Shown piece after piece: positions 48,211-56,791 of a DNA stretch of 64,000 bases. The stretch is taken from positions 1 to 64,000 of the forward strand of contig DASZZH010000041.1 in NCBI GenBank assembly GCA_035543335.1. Direction: 5' to 3'. Source of the DNA: Burkholderiales bacterium (GTDB lineage: Bacteria > Pseudomonadota > Gammaproteobacteria > Burkholderiales > JAHFRG01). The notes below the pieces were generated by a model that saw nothing but the letters and a program-made list of their open reading frames with translations, ran no database searches and was not told where the DNA came from. Numbering within the stretch: the first letter of the stretch is position 1; each line of letters opens with the position of its first letter. The position numbers and the translations under genes are program-made.

Positions 48211-48307
48211 GGTTTTATCTCCGGTAAAAGTGATTTAGGATGCGGGGGTTTTGTTACCCCCTTTGTTTCTCGATTGTTTTTTCGAACCGTGAAATTCAAT
48301 TTAAGAA

Positions 48308-48336
48308 TATATTACGCGAAAAAGCAAATCTAACAA
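48308..48336 (-). promoter_or_regulatory. Candidate promoter of the rpfF-like gene
   Basis: On the minus strand TTGTTA (complement of 48331-48336) and TAATAT (complement of 48308-48313) have a 17-base spacer, about 100 bases before the start codon. The -35 lies inside the hairpin at 48319-48357. Confidence 0.4.
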
Positions 48337-48357
48337 ATTGATAGATTTTGCTTTTTT
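48319..48357. terminator. A/T-rich inverted repeat in the rpfF / acyl ligase intergenic region
   Basis: AAAAAGCAAATCTAACAA (48319-48336) pairs with TTGATAGATTTTGCTTTTTT (48338-48357), allowing a bulge and a mismatch. With U-runs on both strands it looks like a bidirectional terminator, yet it lies between two divergent genes, where it could act as an attenuator or operator. A TATAAA at 48421-48426 may be the -10 of the rightward gene. Confidence 0.45.
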
Positions 48358-48535
48358 ATCACGGCTCGGACATTTTGCCATCCCCGACTGTCGATCCAGG
48401 TTCCGCCACCCCTTATTTGTTATAAAATACTTAAAACTTCTAGGCTTAAACCTTGATTTTCCTACGCCTTCTTTGCCGTGTTCTGTTCCGGGCCCTGACC
48501 GGTGCGCCTGGGCCGTGCGCTCAAAAGCTGTCCTG

Positions 48536-50089
48536 ATGCAAAATTCACTGCCTACTTCCGATTCGCCGCAAACCCTGTTCGAGGCTTTTCTTGACGCGGT
48601 TAAAACGCACGGCCGCGCCCGCCGGGTGGTCGAAGACATGAAAGGGGAGCAATCCTACGGACAACTGCTCAAGACCAGCCTTGCGCTCGGCAGGTTTGCC
48701 TGCCGCGTGAGCAGGGAGCAGGAAACCGTCGGGGTGCTGCTGCCCAATCTCATCGTCACCGTTTGCCTGTTTCTGGGCTTAAGTGCCATGCGCCGGATTC
48801 CGGCCATGCTCAACTACAGTTCGGGGATCGAGGCGATCCGCGGCGCGTGCACGGCCGCCAATATCCGGACCGTCATCACCTCGCGGGAATTTCTGGAAGC
48901 GGCCAAACTGCACGCCGTGGTGCCCAGCCTGAATGACGTGAAGCTGGTTTATCTGGAAGATGTACGGAAATCATTTACCCTTGCCGACAAACTGTGGCTG
49001 CTGCGGGCGCTGTGGCGGCCGCACCGGGCGATGTGCGCGAGCGATCCTAATGAGCCGGCGGTGGTGCTTTATACCTCGGGCTCGGAAGGCAAACCCAAGG
49101 GCGTGGCATTGAGCCACAAGGCGATACTCTCCAATATCGCGCAAATCAGGGCGGTGGTCGATGTCGTGCCCTCCGACAAGTTTCTCAATGCTCTGCCGAT
49201 TTACCATTCCTACGGGCTTACCGCCTGCGCGCTGCTGCCCCTGCTGGGGGGCACGCGGGTGTTCATCTACATTTCGCCTTTGCACTATCGCACTATTCCG
49301 GAAATTGCCGGCAGCCGCAAATGCACTTTTCTGTTCGGCACCAGCACCTTTCTCGGCGAATACGCCAAGGTTGCGAGTCCGAAGGATTTCCAGTCTCTGC
49401 GCTATGTGATTTCCGGCGCGGAGAAATTAAGCGAAGAGGTGGCGCGAACTTGGCTGGAGAAATTCGGATTGCGCATTATGGAAGGCTATGGCGCCACTGA
49501 ATGCGCGCCGGTGCTGGCGGTCAACAGCAACCTGGCTTATCGTCGTGGCGCGGTCGGACGGTTCCTGCAGGGAATCGAATTCCGTCTAAAGAAAATACCC
49601 GGCATTGGGCATGGCAGCTTGCTGCATGTGCGCGGGCCGAATGTCATGCTGGGCTATTACCTGCAGGAGCGGCCGGGCGAGTTGCAACCCACGCATTCCG
49701 AATTCGGCCCCGGCTGGTACAACACCGGCGACGTGGTAGAAGTGGATGAAGATGGGTTCGTCACAGTCATCGGCCGCATCAAGCGCTTCGCCAAGGTGGC
49801 GGGGGAAATGGTGTCTCTGGAAGTGGTGGAAAAAATCGCCGGCAAAGCCTCGCCGCAACACCGACACGCCGCCATCATCCATGTCGTCGAGAGCGGGGAA
49901 TCCACAATGCTCTATACCACCGATCCGGAGCTGAGCCGCATGCTGCTGCACTCCGCCGCGAGAGAGCTCGGCGCGCAGGATCTGGCGGTGGCGCGCCGGA
50001 TTGTGCATATGAAAGAACTGCCGCTGCTGGGGAGCGGCAAGACCGATTACATTGCGCTGCAGCTTATGGCCGCACGGGTAACAGAGTGA
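48536..50089 (+). CDS. AMP-binding acyl-activating enzyme (acyl-CoA/ACP synthetase, Aas C-terminal type)
   Basis: Members of this family adenylate fatty acids and pass them to CoA or ACP. The 517-residue protein has the AMP-binding motif VVLYTSGSEGKPKGVALSH near residue 175, YGATECAPVLAVN near 320 and YNTGDVVEVDEDGFVTVIGR near 395. A catalytic Lys in GSGKTDY lies near the end. Closest in feel to the synthetase half of Aas, without its acyltransferase half. It is divergent from the rpfF-like gene. In Xanthomonas the neighbour RpfB is also a fatty acyl ligase that turns over DSF, so a signal-turnover or fatty-acid recycling role is plausible. The ATG at 48536 was chosen because upstream codons lack similarity. 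Confidence 0.8.
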   Translation: MQNSLPTSDSPQTLFEAFLDAVKTHGRARRVVEDMKGEQSYGQLLKTSLALGRFACRVSREQETVGVLLPNLIVTVCLFLGLSAMRRIPAMLNYSSGIEAIRGACTAANIRTVITSREFLEAAKLHAVVPSLNDVKLVYLEDVRKSFTLADKLWLLRALWRPHRAMCASDPNEPAVVLYTSGSEGKPKGVALSHKAILSNIAQIRAVVDVVPSDKFLNALPIYHSYGLTACALLPLLGGTRVFIYISPLHYRTIPEIAGSRKCTFLFGTSTFLGEYAKVASPKDFQSLRYVISGAEKLSEEVARTWLEKFGLRIMEGYGATECAPVLAVNSNLAYRRGAVGRFLQGIEFRLKKIPGIGHGSLLHVRGPNVMLGYYLQERPGELQPTHSEFGPGWYNTGDVVEVDEDGFVTVIGRIKRFAKVAGEMVSLEVVEKIAGKASPQHRHAAIIHVVESGESTMLYTTDPELSRMLLHSAARELGAQDLAVARRIVHMKELPLLGSGKTDYIALQLMAARVTE

Positions 50090-50202
50090 AGCTGGAACCG
50101 CAAGCCGCCGATTACTATCATGATTTATATACTACTTTTTTGCCTGGCGTCTGAGGCTGGAAATGAGAAACATGTCGAAGAAGTCAAACCAGGAGGTGTA
50201 CC

Positions 50203-50523
50203 ATGGCCAAGTACCTTATCAAAGCGTCATACACGTTGGAGGGAACGAAGGGGCTGCTCAAAGAAGGCGGTTCAAATCGGAAGGCGGCAGTGGCACAGAT
50301 GATCCAGGGATTGGGCGGGAAACTGGAAGCGTTCTACTACGCTTTTAGCGAGCCTGACGTCTTTGCGATCATGGATGTGCCCGATGCGAGCGCTGCCGCG
50401 GCGATCAGTCTTGTGGTCAACTCGAGGGGAGCCGCTCGGGTGTCAACCACTCCTCTTATTACACCGGAAGAGATTGACGCGGCGTGCAAGAAGTCCGTTG
50501 CCTATCGTGCGCCGGGGGCGTAG
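50203..50523 (+). CDS. GYD domain protein
   Basis: A 106-residue dimeric alpha-beta barrel-like protein of the GYD family. MAKYLIKASYTLEGTKGLLK at the start, a Gly-rich LGGKLEAFYYAFSEPDVFAI in the middle and TTPLITPEEIDAA near the end fit the family. Function is unknown. It has an excellent AGGAGG before the ATG and stands alone between the acyl ligase and the phosphatase. Confidence 0.8.
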   Translation: MAKYLIKASYTLEGTKGLLKEGGSNRKAAVAQMIQGLGGKLEAFYYAFSEPDVFAIMDVPDASAAAAISLVVNSRGAARVSTTPLITPEEIDAACKKSVAYRAPGA

Positions 50524-50585
50524 CAGCCGAGTGTTACGGTTGGTCTTGAGAGGTCGGGACCGTTAGACCGTATGGGGAAGTGCCG

Positions 50586-50629
50586 CTTGCAGCCAGCCTT
50601 CGGCGAACACTTCGTATTTCTCAGGCTGA
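50586..50629 (-). pseudogene. Short fragment matching the sugar dehydrogenase gene
   Basis: These 44 bases match 52610-52652, inside the sugar dehydrogenase gene, at about 38 positions and on the same strand. The encoded motif (KYEVFAEGWL-like) is conserved in that family. Nothing else of the gene is recognisable around it, so it looks like the last trace of a second copy or a small duplication. Confidence 0.5.
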
Positions 50630-50782
50630 CATATGCTTGACATGATACTGAATTATTTTGGCCATTAAAGTTATGCCATAATCCATCATCAAAGTTTATT
50701 TCACTCAATATTTACAACGGACTAGAATCAAAAAAATCCCGCACCGCTAAACCTGCCTCAACCCACTACTTTAGAGAGAGCC

Positions 50783-52468
50783 ATGTTCGAATTCAAAAAA
50801 CTGAAATCCCTTGTTGTGCTGTCTTTGCTTTTCGGTCCTATGCTGATTGCGGCAGGGCCGGGTGTTGCGGCTGATGCTCCTGCAGGCAAGGCCCCGCCCA
50901 AGCTGGTCGTATTCATGGTGGTGGACGGCTTTCCCCAGGAGCAGGTTACCAAATACTATGATCAGTTGAGCGAAGGAGGCTTGAAGCGCCTGATTGACAA
51001 AGGCGCCTGGTATTCGGACAACCACTACAGCCACGCTACCACTTACACCGGAGTGGGCCATGCCACGCTGCTGTCCTGCGCCCATCCCTATAAGCACGGG
51101 GTGATCGGCAACGATTGGTTGGACAAGAAGACCAAAGATCGAGTCTATTCCACCGAAGATCCCAACCACCATTACATTGACGAGAACACCCCCAAGCATG
51201 CCGGCACTTCGCCGCGCAATATGCTGGTCACCACCGTGGGCGATGAGCTGATTTACCAGAACGGCATGTCCAAGGTCATCACGATTTCCGGAAAGGACCG
51301 TAGCGCCATCGGGCTCGCGGGTCACGCGGGGACAGCTTATATGCACAGCCCGGAGACTGGCCGCTTTATCACCTCTACCTACTACATGCGGGATTACCCC
51401 GACTGGTGGAAGAAATTTTACGAAAGCAAACCCCAGGACAAATACTTCGGCAAAATGTGGACGCCACTTCTGTCGGATGCCGCTTACGCCCGTTCTGCGC
51501 CGGATGACCGTCCCTGGTCCACCAATTACAAGGGCCTGGGAACCAAGTTTCCCCACCCCATTAGCGGTGGGGCGAATGCGCCAGGCAAAAGTTACTACGA
51601 GGCGATGTTGTGGACGCCGTACGGCGACCTGCTGACGCTCGATTTCGTAAAGACGGTGATTGCAGGCGAGAACCTCGGCAAGAACCCGGCGGGTGTGACG
51701 GATTTGCTCGCCATCAGCTGGACCAGCCACGACTACGTGCATCACCTGTTCGGCGCGGAAAGCAAGCAGGCCCAGGATCACACCTTGAGGCTGGACCTGG
51801 TGTTCGCCGAGTTCTTCCAGTTCATGGACAAATGGGTGGGGCTGGACAACGTTATCATTACCCTAAGCGCCGACCACGGCTTCATGAACGTCCCCGAATA
51901 CAGCGCTTCCAAAAACCTGGACGCGGGGCGCATTGATCCGGAGAAGATGATCGAGGAAACCAACACCGCCCTTTCGAAAAAGTTCGGCGAAGGCAAATAC
52001 ATCACCACCTGGTGGAACCCCACCCTGTACGTGGATTATGATCTGGTGGACAAGCAACGCCTGAAGCGCGCTGACGTGGAAAACGCAGCCGCGGTTTTCC
52101 TCAGAAACTACCCCGGCGTGGAAGCCGTGTACACACGCACCCAGCTTGAAAACGGCGACACCCCTGATACCAAGCTGAGCAAACAGGTATACCTGGCCTG
52201 GCACCAGCAATTGAGCGGCGATATCGTGGTGATTAACAAGCCGAACTGGTATCTGTTTGCCAAGCCGCTGGCCTACGCGGCGACCCACGGCTCGCCTTGG
52301 GCTTATGACACCAATGTGCCGCTCATGATGATGGGCGCTAAATGGGTGAAGGCGGGCAAATACGGAAGTTCCGAGACAGTGGACTTGGGGCGTACTCTTG
52401 CTCACATTCTGAACGTGCGGCCGCCGAATGGTTGCGAAGGCAAGGTGCTGATCGAAGCGCTGCGTTAA
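50783..52468 (+). CDS. Exported alkaline phosphatase family protein (PafA-like)
   Basis: A 561-residue metal-dependent phosphomonoesterase or nucleotide pyrophosphatase-like enzyme. A signal peptide covers about residues 1-30 (LVVLSLLFGPMLIAAGPGVA, cleavage near VAADA). Metal and nucleophile motifs are FMVVDGFPQEQ near 45, SHATTYTGVGHATLLSC near 85 with the likely nucleophile Thr, ISWTSHDYVHHLFG near 312 and TLSADHGFMNVPEY near 360. Of the PafA type, it would act in the periplasm to release phosphate from organic esters. No Pho box was recognised. The substrate cannot be told. Confidence 0.85.
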   Translation: MFEFKKLKSLVVLSLLFGPMLIAAGPGVAADAPAGKAPPKLVVFMVVDGFPQEQVTKYYDQLSEGGLKRLIDKGAWYSDNHYSHATTYTGVGHATLLSCAHPYKHGVIGNDWLDKKTKDRVYSTEDPNHHYIDENTPKHAGTSPRNMLVTTVGDELIYQNGMSKVITISGKDRSAIGLAGHAGTAYMHSPETGRFITSTYYMRDYPDWWKKFYESKPQDKYFGKMWTPLLSDAAYARSAPDDRPWSTNYKGLGTKFPHPISGGANAPGKSYYEAMLWTPYGDLLTLDFVKTVIAGENLGKNPAGVTDLLAISWTSHDYVHHLFGAESKQAQDHTLRLDLVFAEFFQFMDKWVGLDNVIITLSADHGFMNVPEYSASKNLDAGRIDPEKMIEETNTALSKKFGEGKYITTWWNPTLYVDYDLVDKQRLKRADVENAAAVFLRNYPGVEAVYTRTQLENGDTPDTKLSKQVYLAWHQQLSGDIVVINKPNWYLFAKPLAYAATHGSPWAYDTNVPLMMMGAKWVKAGKYGSSETVDLGRTLAHILNVRPPNGCEGKVLIEALR

Positions 52469-52490
52469 TCCCGCGTCCGGTCGAGCCGCC

Positions 52491-53606
52491 TTAGTTTTTT
52501 GCGTCTTTATAGCTGATGCGATAAATCACGCCGGCCTGGTCGTCGGAAACCAGCAGCGCGCCGTCGGGCATGACCAATACGTCCACCGGCCGGCCCCAGT
52601 TTTTCTCTCCTTGCAGCCAGCCTTCGGCGAACACCTCGTATTTTTTCGGCTGGTTGTTTTTGAGCGTGACCATCATCACGCGGTAGCCGGATTTCTGGCT
52701 GCGGTTCCACGAGCCATGTTGGGCGATGAAAATCCTGTTGCGGTATTCGGCGGGGAATTGATTACCAGTATAGAATCGCATGCCGAGCGCAGCGACGTGC
52801 GGGCCGAGTTTGACTGCCGGGGGAGTGAATTCGCTGCAACTGCGCTTGGCGCCGAACTCAGGATCGGGAGTGTCGCCTTGGTGGCAATACGGAAAACCGA
52901 AGTGCATTCCCACTTTCGGCGCATGATTCAGTTCGTCCGAAGGAAGATCATCACCCAGCCAGTCGCGCCCATTGTCGGTGAACCACAGTTCCCTAGTTTG
53001 CGGGTCCCAATCGAAGCCCACCGAATTGCGCACGCCGCGCGCGAACACTTCATAGCCGCTGCCGTCAGGTCTGATGCGCGAAATCAGCGCGTAGCGGTCG
53101 GGGTCGGGCTTGCAGCTGTTGCACGGCGCACCTACCGGCACATAAAGCCAGCCGTCAGGACCAAACGCAATGAATTTCCAGCCGTGATGAAAATCTTTGG
53201 GGAATTTGTCGTTCACCACAACCGGATTGGCGGGGCGGGTCAGGCTGGACTCGATGTTGTCGTAGCGCAGGATGCGACCGATTTCCGCGACGTACAGCGA
53301 GCCGTTGCGGAACGCCACGCCGTTCGGCGCTTCCATGTTCTCGGCAATGGTGTAAACCTTGTCCGCCTGGTTCTCGCCTTTCTTCGTGGTGACGGCGTAG
53401 ATCTTGCCTTCGCGGAAAGTGCCGACGAACACCGTGCTGTTCGCGCCTAGCGTCATCGAGCGCGCGCCGGGCACTTCGGCGTAAACGCTGATTGCAAATC
53501 CCGGCGGCAGCTTGATTTTGTCGAGCGGCAGGTTTCCGGCGGCCGCGCTGAAACAGCAAAGGAACATGAACAACGGCAATACCAGCTTGTTGGTGGTGCG
53601 CAGCAT
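52491..53606 (-). CDS. Exported PQQ-dependent sugar dehydrogenase (sorbosone dehydrogenase type)
   Basis: A beta-propeller protein of the soluble glucose/sorbosone dehydrogenase family, which oxidises aldoses with PQQ. The 371-residue protein has a signal peptide (LVLPLFMFLCCFSAAAG). LPPGFAISVYAEVPGARSM, WLYVPVGAPCNSC, GVRNSVGFDWDPQTRELWFT, FIAQHGSWNRS and DDQAGVIYRISY mark blades and active-site loops. The Cys-rich CNSCKPD is usual in this subgroup. The ATG at 53606 gives the signal peptide; the frame extends to 53702. Substrate unproven. Confidence 0.85.
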   Translation of the reverse strand: MLRTTNKLVLPLFMFLCCFSAAAGNLPLDKIKLPPGFAISVYAEVPGARSMTLGANSTVFVGTFREGKIYAVTTKKGENQADKVYTIAENMEAPNGVAFRNGSLYVAEIGRILRYDNIESSLTRPANPVVVNDKFPKDFHHGWKFIAFGPDGWLYVPVGAPCNSCKPDPDRYALISRIRPDGSGYEVFARGVRNSVGFDWDPQTRELWFTDNGRDWLGDDLPSDELNHAPKVGMHFGFPYCHQGDTPDPEFGAKRSCSEFTPPAVKLGPHVAALGMRFYTGNQFPAEYRNRIFIAQHGSWNRSQKSGYRVMMVTLKNNQPKKYEVFAEGWLQGEKNWGRPVDVLVMPDGALLVSDDQAGVIYRISYKDAKN

Positions 53607-53640
53607 GGTGGTTTTCTTTTCTGGAATTGGAAAAGCGTGC

Positions 53641-54621
53641 TTATTCGATGACGCCCAGCCGTCCGTTGTGGCTGCCCATGTACCAGAGTTTTCCCTGCGC
53701 ATCCACTATCATTTTGCGGATGCCGACATTTTTCGAGGGGAGGACTATCACGCGCAGCGCGCCGGATTTGGGATCGAGCCGCACCACGGTGTCAGTGTTG
53801 ATTTCATCCACCCACACCATGCCCGCGCCGTCCACGGTCACCGCGTAAGGCCCGCCGTCTTCACCCGCGGGCAGCGGATATTCCTTCACCACTTTGTCGG
53901 TTGTCGGATCGACGCGTATCAGTTTGCCTGCGCCAAACAGCGTCACCCACAGCGAGCCGTCGGGCGCCGTGGCCATGCGCCGCGGCTGCGAGCCGGCATC
54001 GAGAATGATTTCCTTGATCTTGCCGGTTTTGGGATCGAGCTTGCCGAGTTTGCCTCCGGCGATTTGGCAGAACCAGACATTGCCTGCCTTATCGAGCGCA
54101 ATCCCGTAAGGATGACCCGAAGTCCAGTATTCGCTGATGGCGCCGGTTTGGGTGTCGAGCCTGCCGACGCGGTTGCCGCTCTGCACGGTGAACCAAATGA
54201 CGCCTTTATCGTCGATCACCAGCGTATGCGGATCTCCGCCTGAAGGCGCTTTGAATTCGGTGACTTTGCCGCTCGCCGGATCAAGCCGTCCGATTGAGCC
54301 GTTGCCATTGCCGGTGTACCAGACGATGCCGTTTTTATCGACGAGCAGCCCATGCGGCCGCGCGCCGCTGGGCAAATTCCATTCTTTGAAAGTTTGGGTT
54401 TTTGGATCGAAGCGCGCGATCTTGTTGCCGTGCATGACGGTGATGAAAATACTGCCGTCGGGCGCAGGCGCGGGATCGCGCGCGAACTTGGGTGTCGGCA
54501 CCGGCCATTCGGTGACTTTGCCGGCGAAATGGGTATTGGTTCCTGGCGTGATGCCGTAATTGGAGCCACCGGCAAAGCACGCAAGCGGTGTGAGCAAAAC
54601 CAACAGAACCGCGCCCTTCAT
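53641..54621 (-). CDS. Exported Vgb-like beta-propeller protein
   Basis: A 326-residue protein with a signal peptide (AVLLVLLTPLACFAGG) and about seven repeats of the form D-xx-G-x-hW-F/Y-T with GxIGRLDPxTGK, as in streptogramin (virginiamycin B) lyase and related propellers. Examples are GIVWYTGNGNGSIGRLDPAS and GVIWFTVQSGNRVGRLDTQT. Most chromosomal members are not antibiotic lyases, so a resistance role is not implied. The neighbouring sugar dehydrogenase lies 34 bases downstream on the same strand, suggesting a pair of exported propellers. The frame extends upstream to 54693. Confidence 0.78.
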   Translation of the reverse strand: MKGAVLLVLLTPLACFAGGSNYGITPGTNTHFAGKVTEWPVPTPKFARDPAPAPDGSIFITVMHGNKIARFDPKTQTFKEWNLPSGARPHGLLVDKNGIVWYTGNGNGSIGRLDPASGKVTEFKAPSGGDPHTLVIDDKGVIWFTVQSGNRVGRLDTQTGAISEYWTSGHPYGIALDKAGNVWFCQIAGGKLGKLDPKTGKIKEIILDAGSQPRRMATAPDGSLWVTLFGAGKLIRVDPTTDKVVKEYPLPAGEDGGPYAVTVDGAGMVWVDEINTDTVVRLDPKSGALRVIVLPSKNVGIRKMIVDAQGKLWYMGSHNGRLGVIE

Positions 54622-54628
54622 TGGTGTA

Positions 54629-55432
54629 TCAGCTTTTCCATTTCGGCAGGCGCTTCTGCATGAAGGCGTCGATGCCTTCCGCCGCGTCATCATCCATCAT
54701 ATTGCAGGTCATGACCTGGCTTGCGTACTGGTAGGCCTGCTCCAGGCTCATTTCCAGTTGCTGGTAAATCATCTGCTTGCCCAAAGCGATGGCCGAGCGC
54801 GGCTTGGATGTGATGATTTCCGCCAGACGCATAACTTCCGCGTCAAGCTGCTCTGGCGCAACCACGTGGTTGACCAAACCCCGCATGAGCGCGGTCTGCG
54901 CGTCGATGAAATCACCGGTGAGCAGCATCTCCATAGCCTGCTTGCGCAGCAGATTACGCGACAGCGCCACGCCCGGAGTGGAACAGAACAGGCCGACGTT
55001 GATGCCGGAAGTGGCAAAGCGCGCTTCAGTCGAGGCAACGGCCAGATCGCATGCCGCGACCAATTGACATCCGGCGGCGGTTGCGATGCCGTGCACTCGC
55101 GCAATCACCGGCTGGGGGATTTCAGTCAACGTCATCATCACCCGGCTGCAGCGTCTGAACAGGTCTTCGATAAAGCCCGGATTGCGGTTGGCGCGCATTT
55201 CCTTAAGATCATGACCCGGGCAAAATGCGGGGCCGGCTCCCGCAATGACAACCACGCGCACCGATTGCTCCTTGGCAATGCCGTCGAGCGCAACCTGCAG
55301 TTCGTTGAGCAGCGCGCCGGAGAGCGCGTTGAATTGTTCGGGGCGATTGAGCGTGAGCGTGGTGATGCCGTCTGTGTCGTGGCGCAGCAGGAGCTGTTTG
55401 GTAGCGGTTGCTGCGGTGGCGGCTGAGGTCAT
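54629..55432 (-). CDS. Enoyl-CoA hydratase/isomerase family protein
   Basis: A 267-residue crotonase. The CoA/oxyanion-hole segments are LNRPEQFNALSGALL, GAGPAFCPGHDLKEM near residue 68, and the second loop HGIATAAGCQLVAACDLAVA near 115. The catalytic Glu of hydratases at the GxxxAGG position is replaced in this region (ATAAGCQL), and FCPGHDLKE is typical of ECHDC3-like members of unclear reaction. It lies upstream of the Vgb-like gene with a 7-base gap on the same strand. Confidence 0.82.
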   Translation of the reverse strand: MTSAATAATATKQLLLRHDTDGITTLTLNRPEQFNALSGALLNELQVALDGIAKEQSVRVVVIAGAGPAFCPGHDLKEMRANRNPGFIEDLFRRCSRVMMTLTEIPQPVIARVHGIATAAGCQLVAACDLAVASTEARFATSGINVGLFCSTPGVALSRNLLRKQAMEMLLTGDFIDAQTALMRGLVNHVVAPEQLDAEVMRLAEIITSKPRSAIALGKQMIYQQLEMSLEQAYQYASQVMTCNMMDDDAAEGIDAFMQKRLPKWKS

Positions 55433-55523
55433 GAAGAGACTCCCGGAATAAACAGGACAAATATTATATTACTACGAAGCGGGCCTTGCTTTTTAGTTCC
55501 CGCCGTGCGAGGATTTGCACGCC

Positions 55524-55641
55524 CTGCAAAGGGGAGTAGCTTTAAGGTGGCCGTGCGCCGCCAGCAGCAAAACCGTCAGCACGGGATTACCTCCCCGGTT
55601 TTGCCGGCAACCAGAACGGTTGCAAGCGAGACCTTTGTCAT
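55524..55641 (+). promoter_or_regulatory. yybP-ykoY manganese riboswitch
   Basis: The leader before the TerC-type gene has both conserved ends of the yybP-ykoY aptamer: GCAAAGGGGAGTAGCTT at 55526-55542 and GCAAGCGAGACCTTTGTC near 55622-55639. These bases pair to close the P1 stem (CAAAGG with CCTTTG). Variable hairpins lie between, including ACCGTCAGCACGG. This motif senses Mn(II) and controls manganese exporters, which fits the downstream gene. Confidence 0.82.
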
Positions 55642-55695
55642 GTCCGCCCAGCGTTTGCGGACGGAACTATCGCTGATATTGAGGAGGTAATCGTC

Positions 55696-56397
55696 ATGGA
55701 ACTGTTCTCCGCGCAGTTTTTTTCCGCGCTCATCACCATCATCATCATTGACCTGGTGCTTGCCGGGGATAATGCTATTGTAATCGCGCTCGCCGCGCGC
55801 AACGTATCCAGGCCTTTGCAGAAGCGCGCCATCATCTGGGGTACGGCCGGCGCCATCGTGGTACGGGTCTTGATGACCGTGGTGGTGGTTTGGCTGCTGC
55901 AAGTCCCCTGGTTGTTGCTCGCGGGCGGGTTATTGCTGGTGTGGATCGCTTACCGGCTGCTAGTGCCTGCAGAAGAAGGCCGCAAAGATTCTGATCATGC
56001 AGCGGGCAGCTTCTGGGGGGCGATGAAAACCATCATTATTGCCGACGCGGCGATGGGGCTGGACAATGTGCTGGCCGTGGCAGGCGCTGCGCATGGGAGT
56101 TTCCTGCTGGTGATTATCGGGCTGTTGGTAAGCGTGCCCATCGTGGTATGGGGCAGCACGCTCATCTTGAAATGGATCGAACGTTATCCGGTGCTGATTT
56201 ACGTTGGCGCTGCGGTGCTGGCCTGGACCGCGGCCAAAATGCTCAGCGACGAGCCGATGCTGGAGGAGTTTCTAAACCAGCACAAGCTCGCGGTATGGGC
56301 AATTTATACGCTGGTGATTGGCGGGGTGCTGTATGCCGGCTATGCCGTCAACAAGCGCAAGAAACAGGCCGGGAGCGCGATGTGGCTCCCGGATTGA
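55696..56397 (+). CDS. TerC family membrane protein, probable manganese exporter (YjbE type)
   Basis: A 233-residue protein with about seven transmembrane helices. Two family motifs, each with acidic residues in the membrane, are DLVLAGDNAIVIALAAR near residue 19 and IADAAMGLDNVLAVAGAAHG near 115. Proteins of this type export Mn(II), partly to metallate exoenzymes. The upstream yybP-ykoY riboswitch supports manganese control. The ATG at 55696 follows GGAGG. Confidence 0.9.
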   Translation: MELFSAQFFSALITIIIIDLVLAGDNAIVIALAARNVSRPLQKRAIIWGTAGAIVVRVLMTVVVVWLLQVPWLLLAGGLLLVWIAYRLLVPAEEGRKDSDHAAGSFWGAMKTIIIADAAMGLDNVLAVAGAAHGSFLLVIIGLLVSVPIVVWGSTLILKWIERYPVLIYVGAAVLAWTAAKMLSDEPMLEEFLNQHKLAVWAIYTLVIGGVLYAGYAVNKRKKQAGSAMWLPD

Positions 56398-56412
56398 AAA
56401 CCGCTGCATTAT

Positions 56413-56742
56413 TTATTGCCGCTGCACGTCCTCGATGGGCTTGGCTTGGGTCTGGCCGAGCGGCCGTAAAAAAGTATATTGCGCCGGTTCTGCAATGAGA
56501 GATTTCGCCGCGCTTCCGACACTGCCGCTGGGTATGCTGAAGGGCAGGGAAACCAGAAAGATGGCGGTACCCAAAAGCGTTGCGGCGAGGCCTATCGGCC
56601 TTACGAAAATAACGTCTCCGGCAATGGCTTCACCCGAGGGCTTGGTGGTATCCGAATACTGGTCGGCGCAAACGATGCCGGTGCTCGCGGCCAGCAACAC
56701 CGCGACCAACAGCGATACAAGTGACTTGGCGGTTCGGTTCAT
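56413..56742 (-). CDS. Small exported protein with one hydrophobic segment, function unknown
   Basis: A 109-residue protein with an N-terminal signal peptide (LVSLLVAVLLAASTGIVCA, Cys possibly lipobox-like but not typical). A second hydrophobic stretch lies at about residues 50-69 (PIGLAATLLGTAIFLVSLPF), followed by SLIAEPAQYTFLRPLGQ. Similar small proteins with this DVIFVRPIGL core occur in proteobacteria without an assigned role. AAGGAGG before the ATG is ideal. It converges with the TerC-type gene. Confidence 0.75.
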   Translation of the reverse strand: MNRTAKSLVSLLVAVLLAASTGIVCADQYSDTTKPSGEAIAGDVIFVRPIGLAATLLGTAIFLVSLPFSIPSGSVGSAAKSLIAEPAQYTFLRPLGQTQAKPIEDVQRQ

Positions 56743-56791
56743 GATCGTCCTCCTTGGGGCTCTCCTTCAAGTAAAACTTGAGGTGTCTCGG

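Noticed and set aside
50637-50682. Promoter of the phosphatase gene from TTGACA at 50637
   Set aside because: TTGACA is perfect, but no -10 lies at the right distance; CATAAT is 34 bases away.
53641-54621. Streptogramin resistance lyase
   Set aside because: The propeller repeats fit the wider Vgb-like superfamily. An exported chromosomal member next to a sugar dehydrogenase gives no support for antibiotic lysis.
54560-55426. 288-codon plus-strand frame
   Set aside because: Antisense to the enoyl-CoA hydratase gene, which has clear crotonase motifs.
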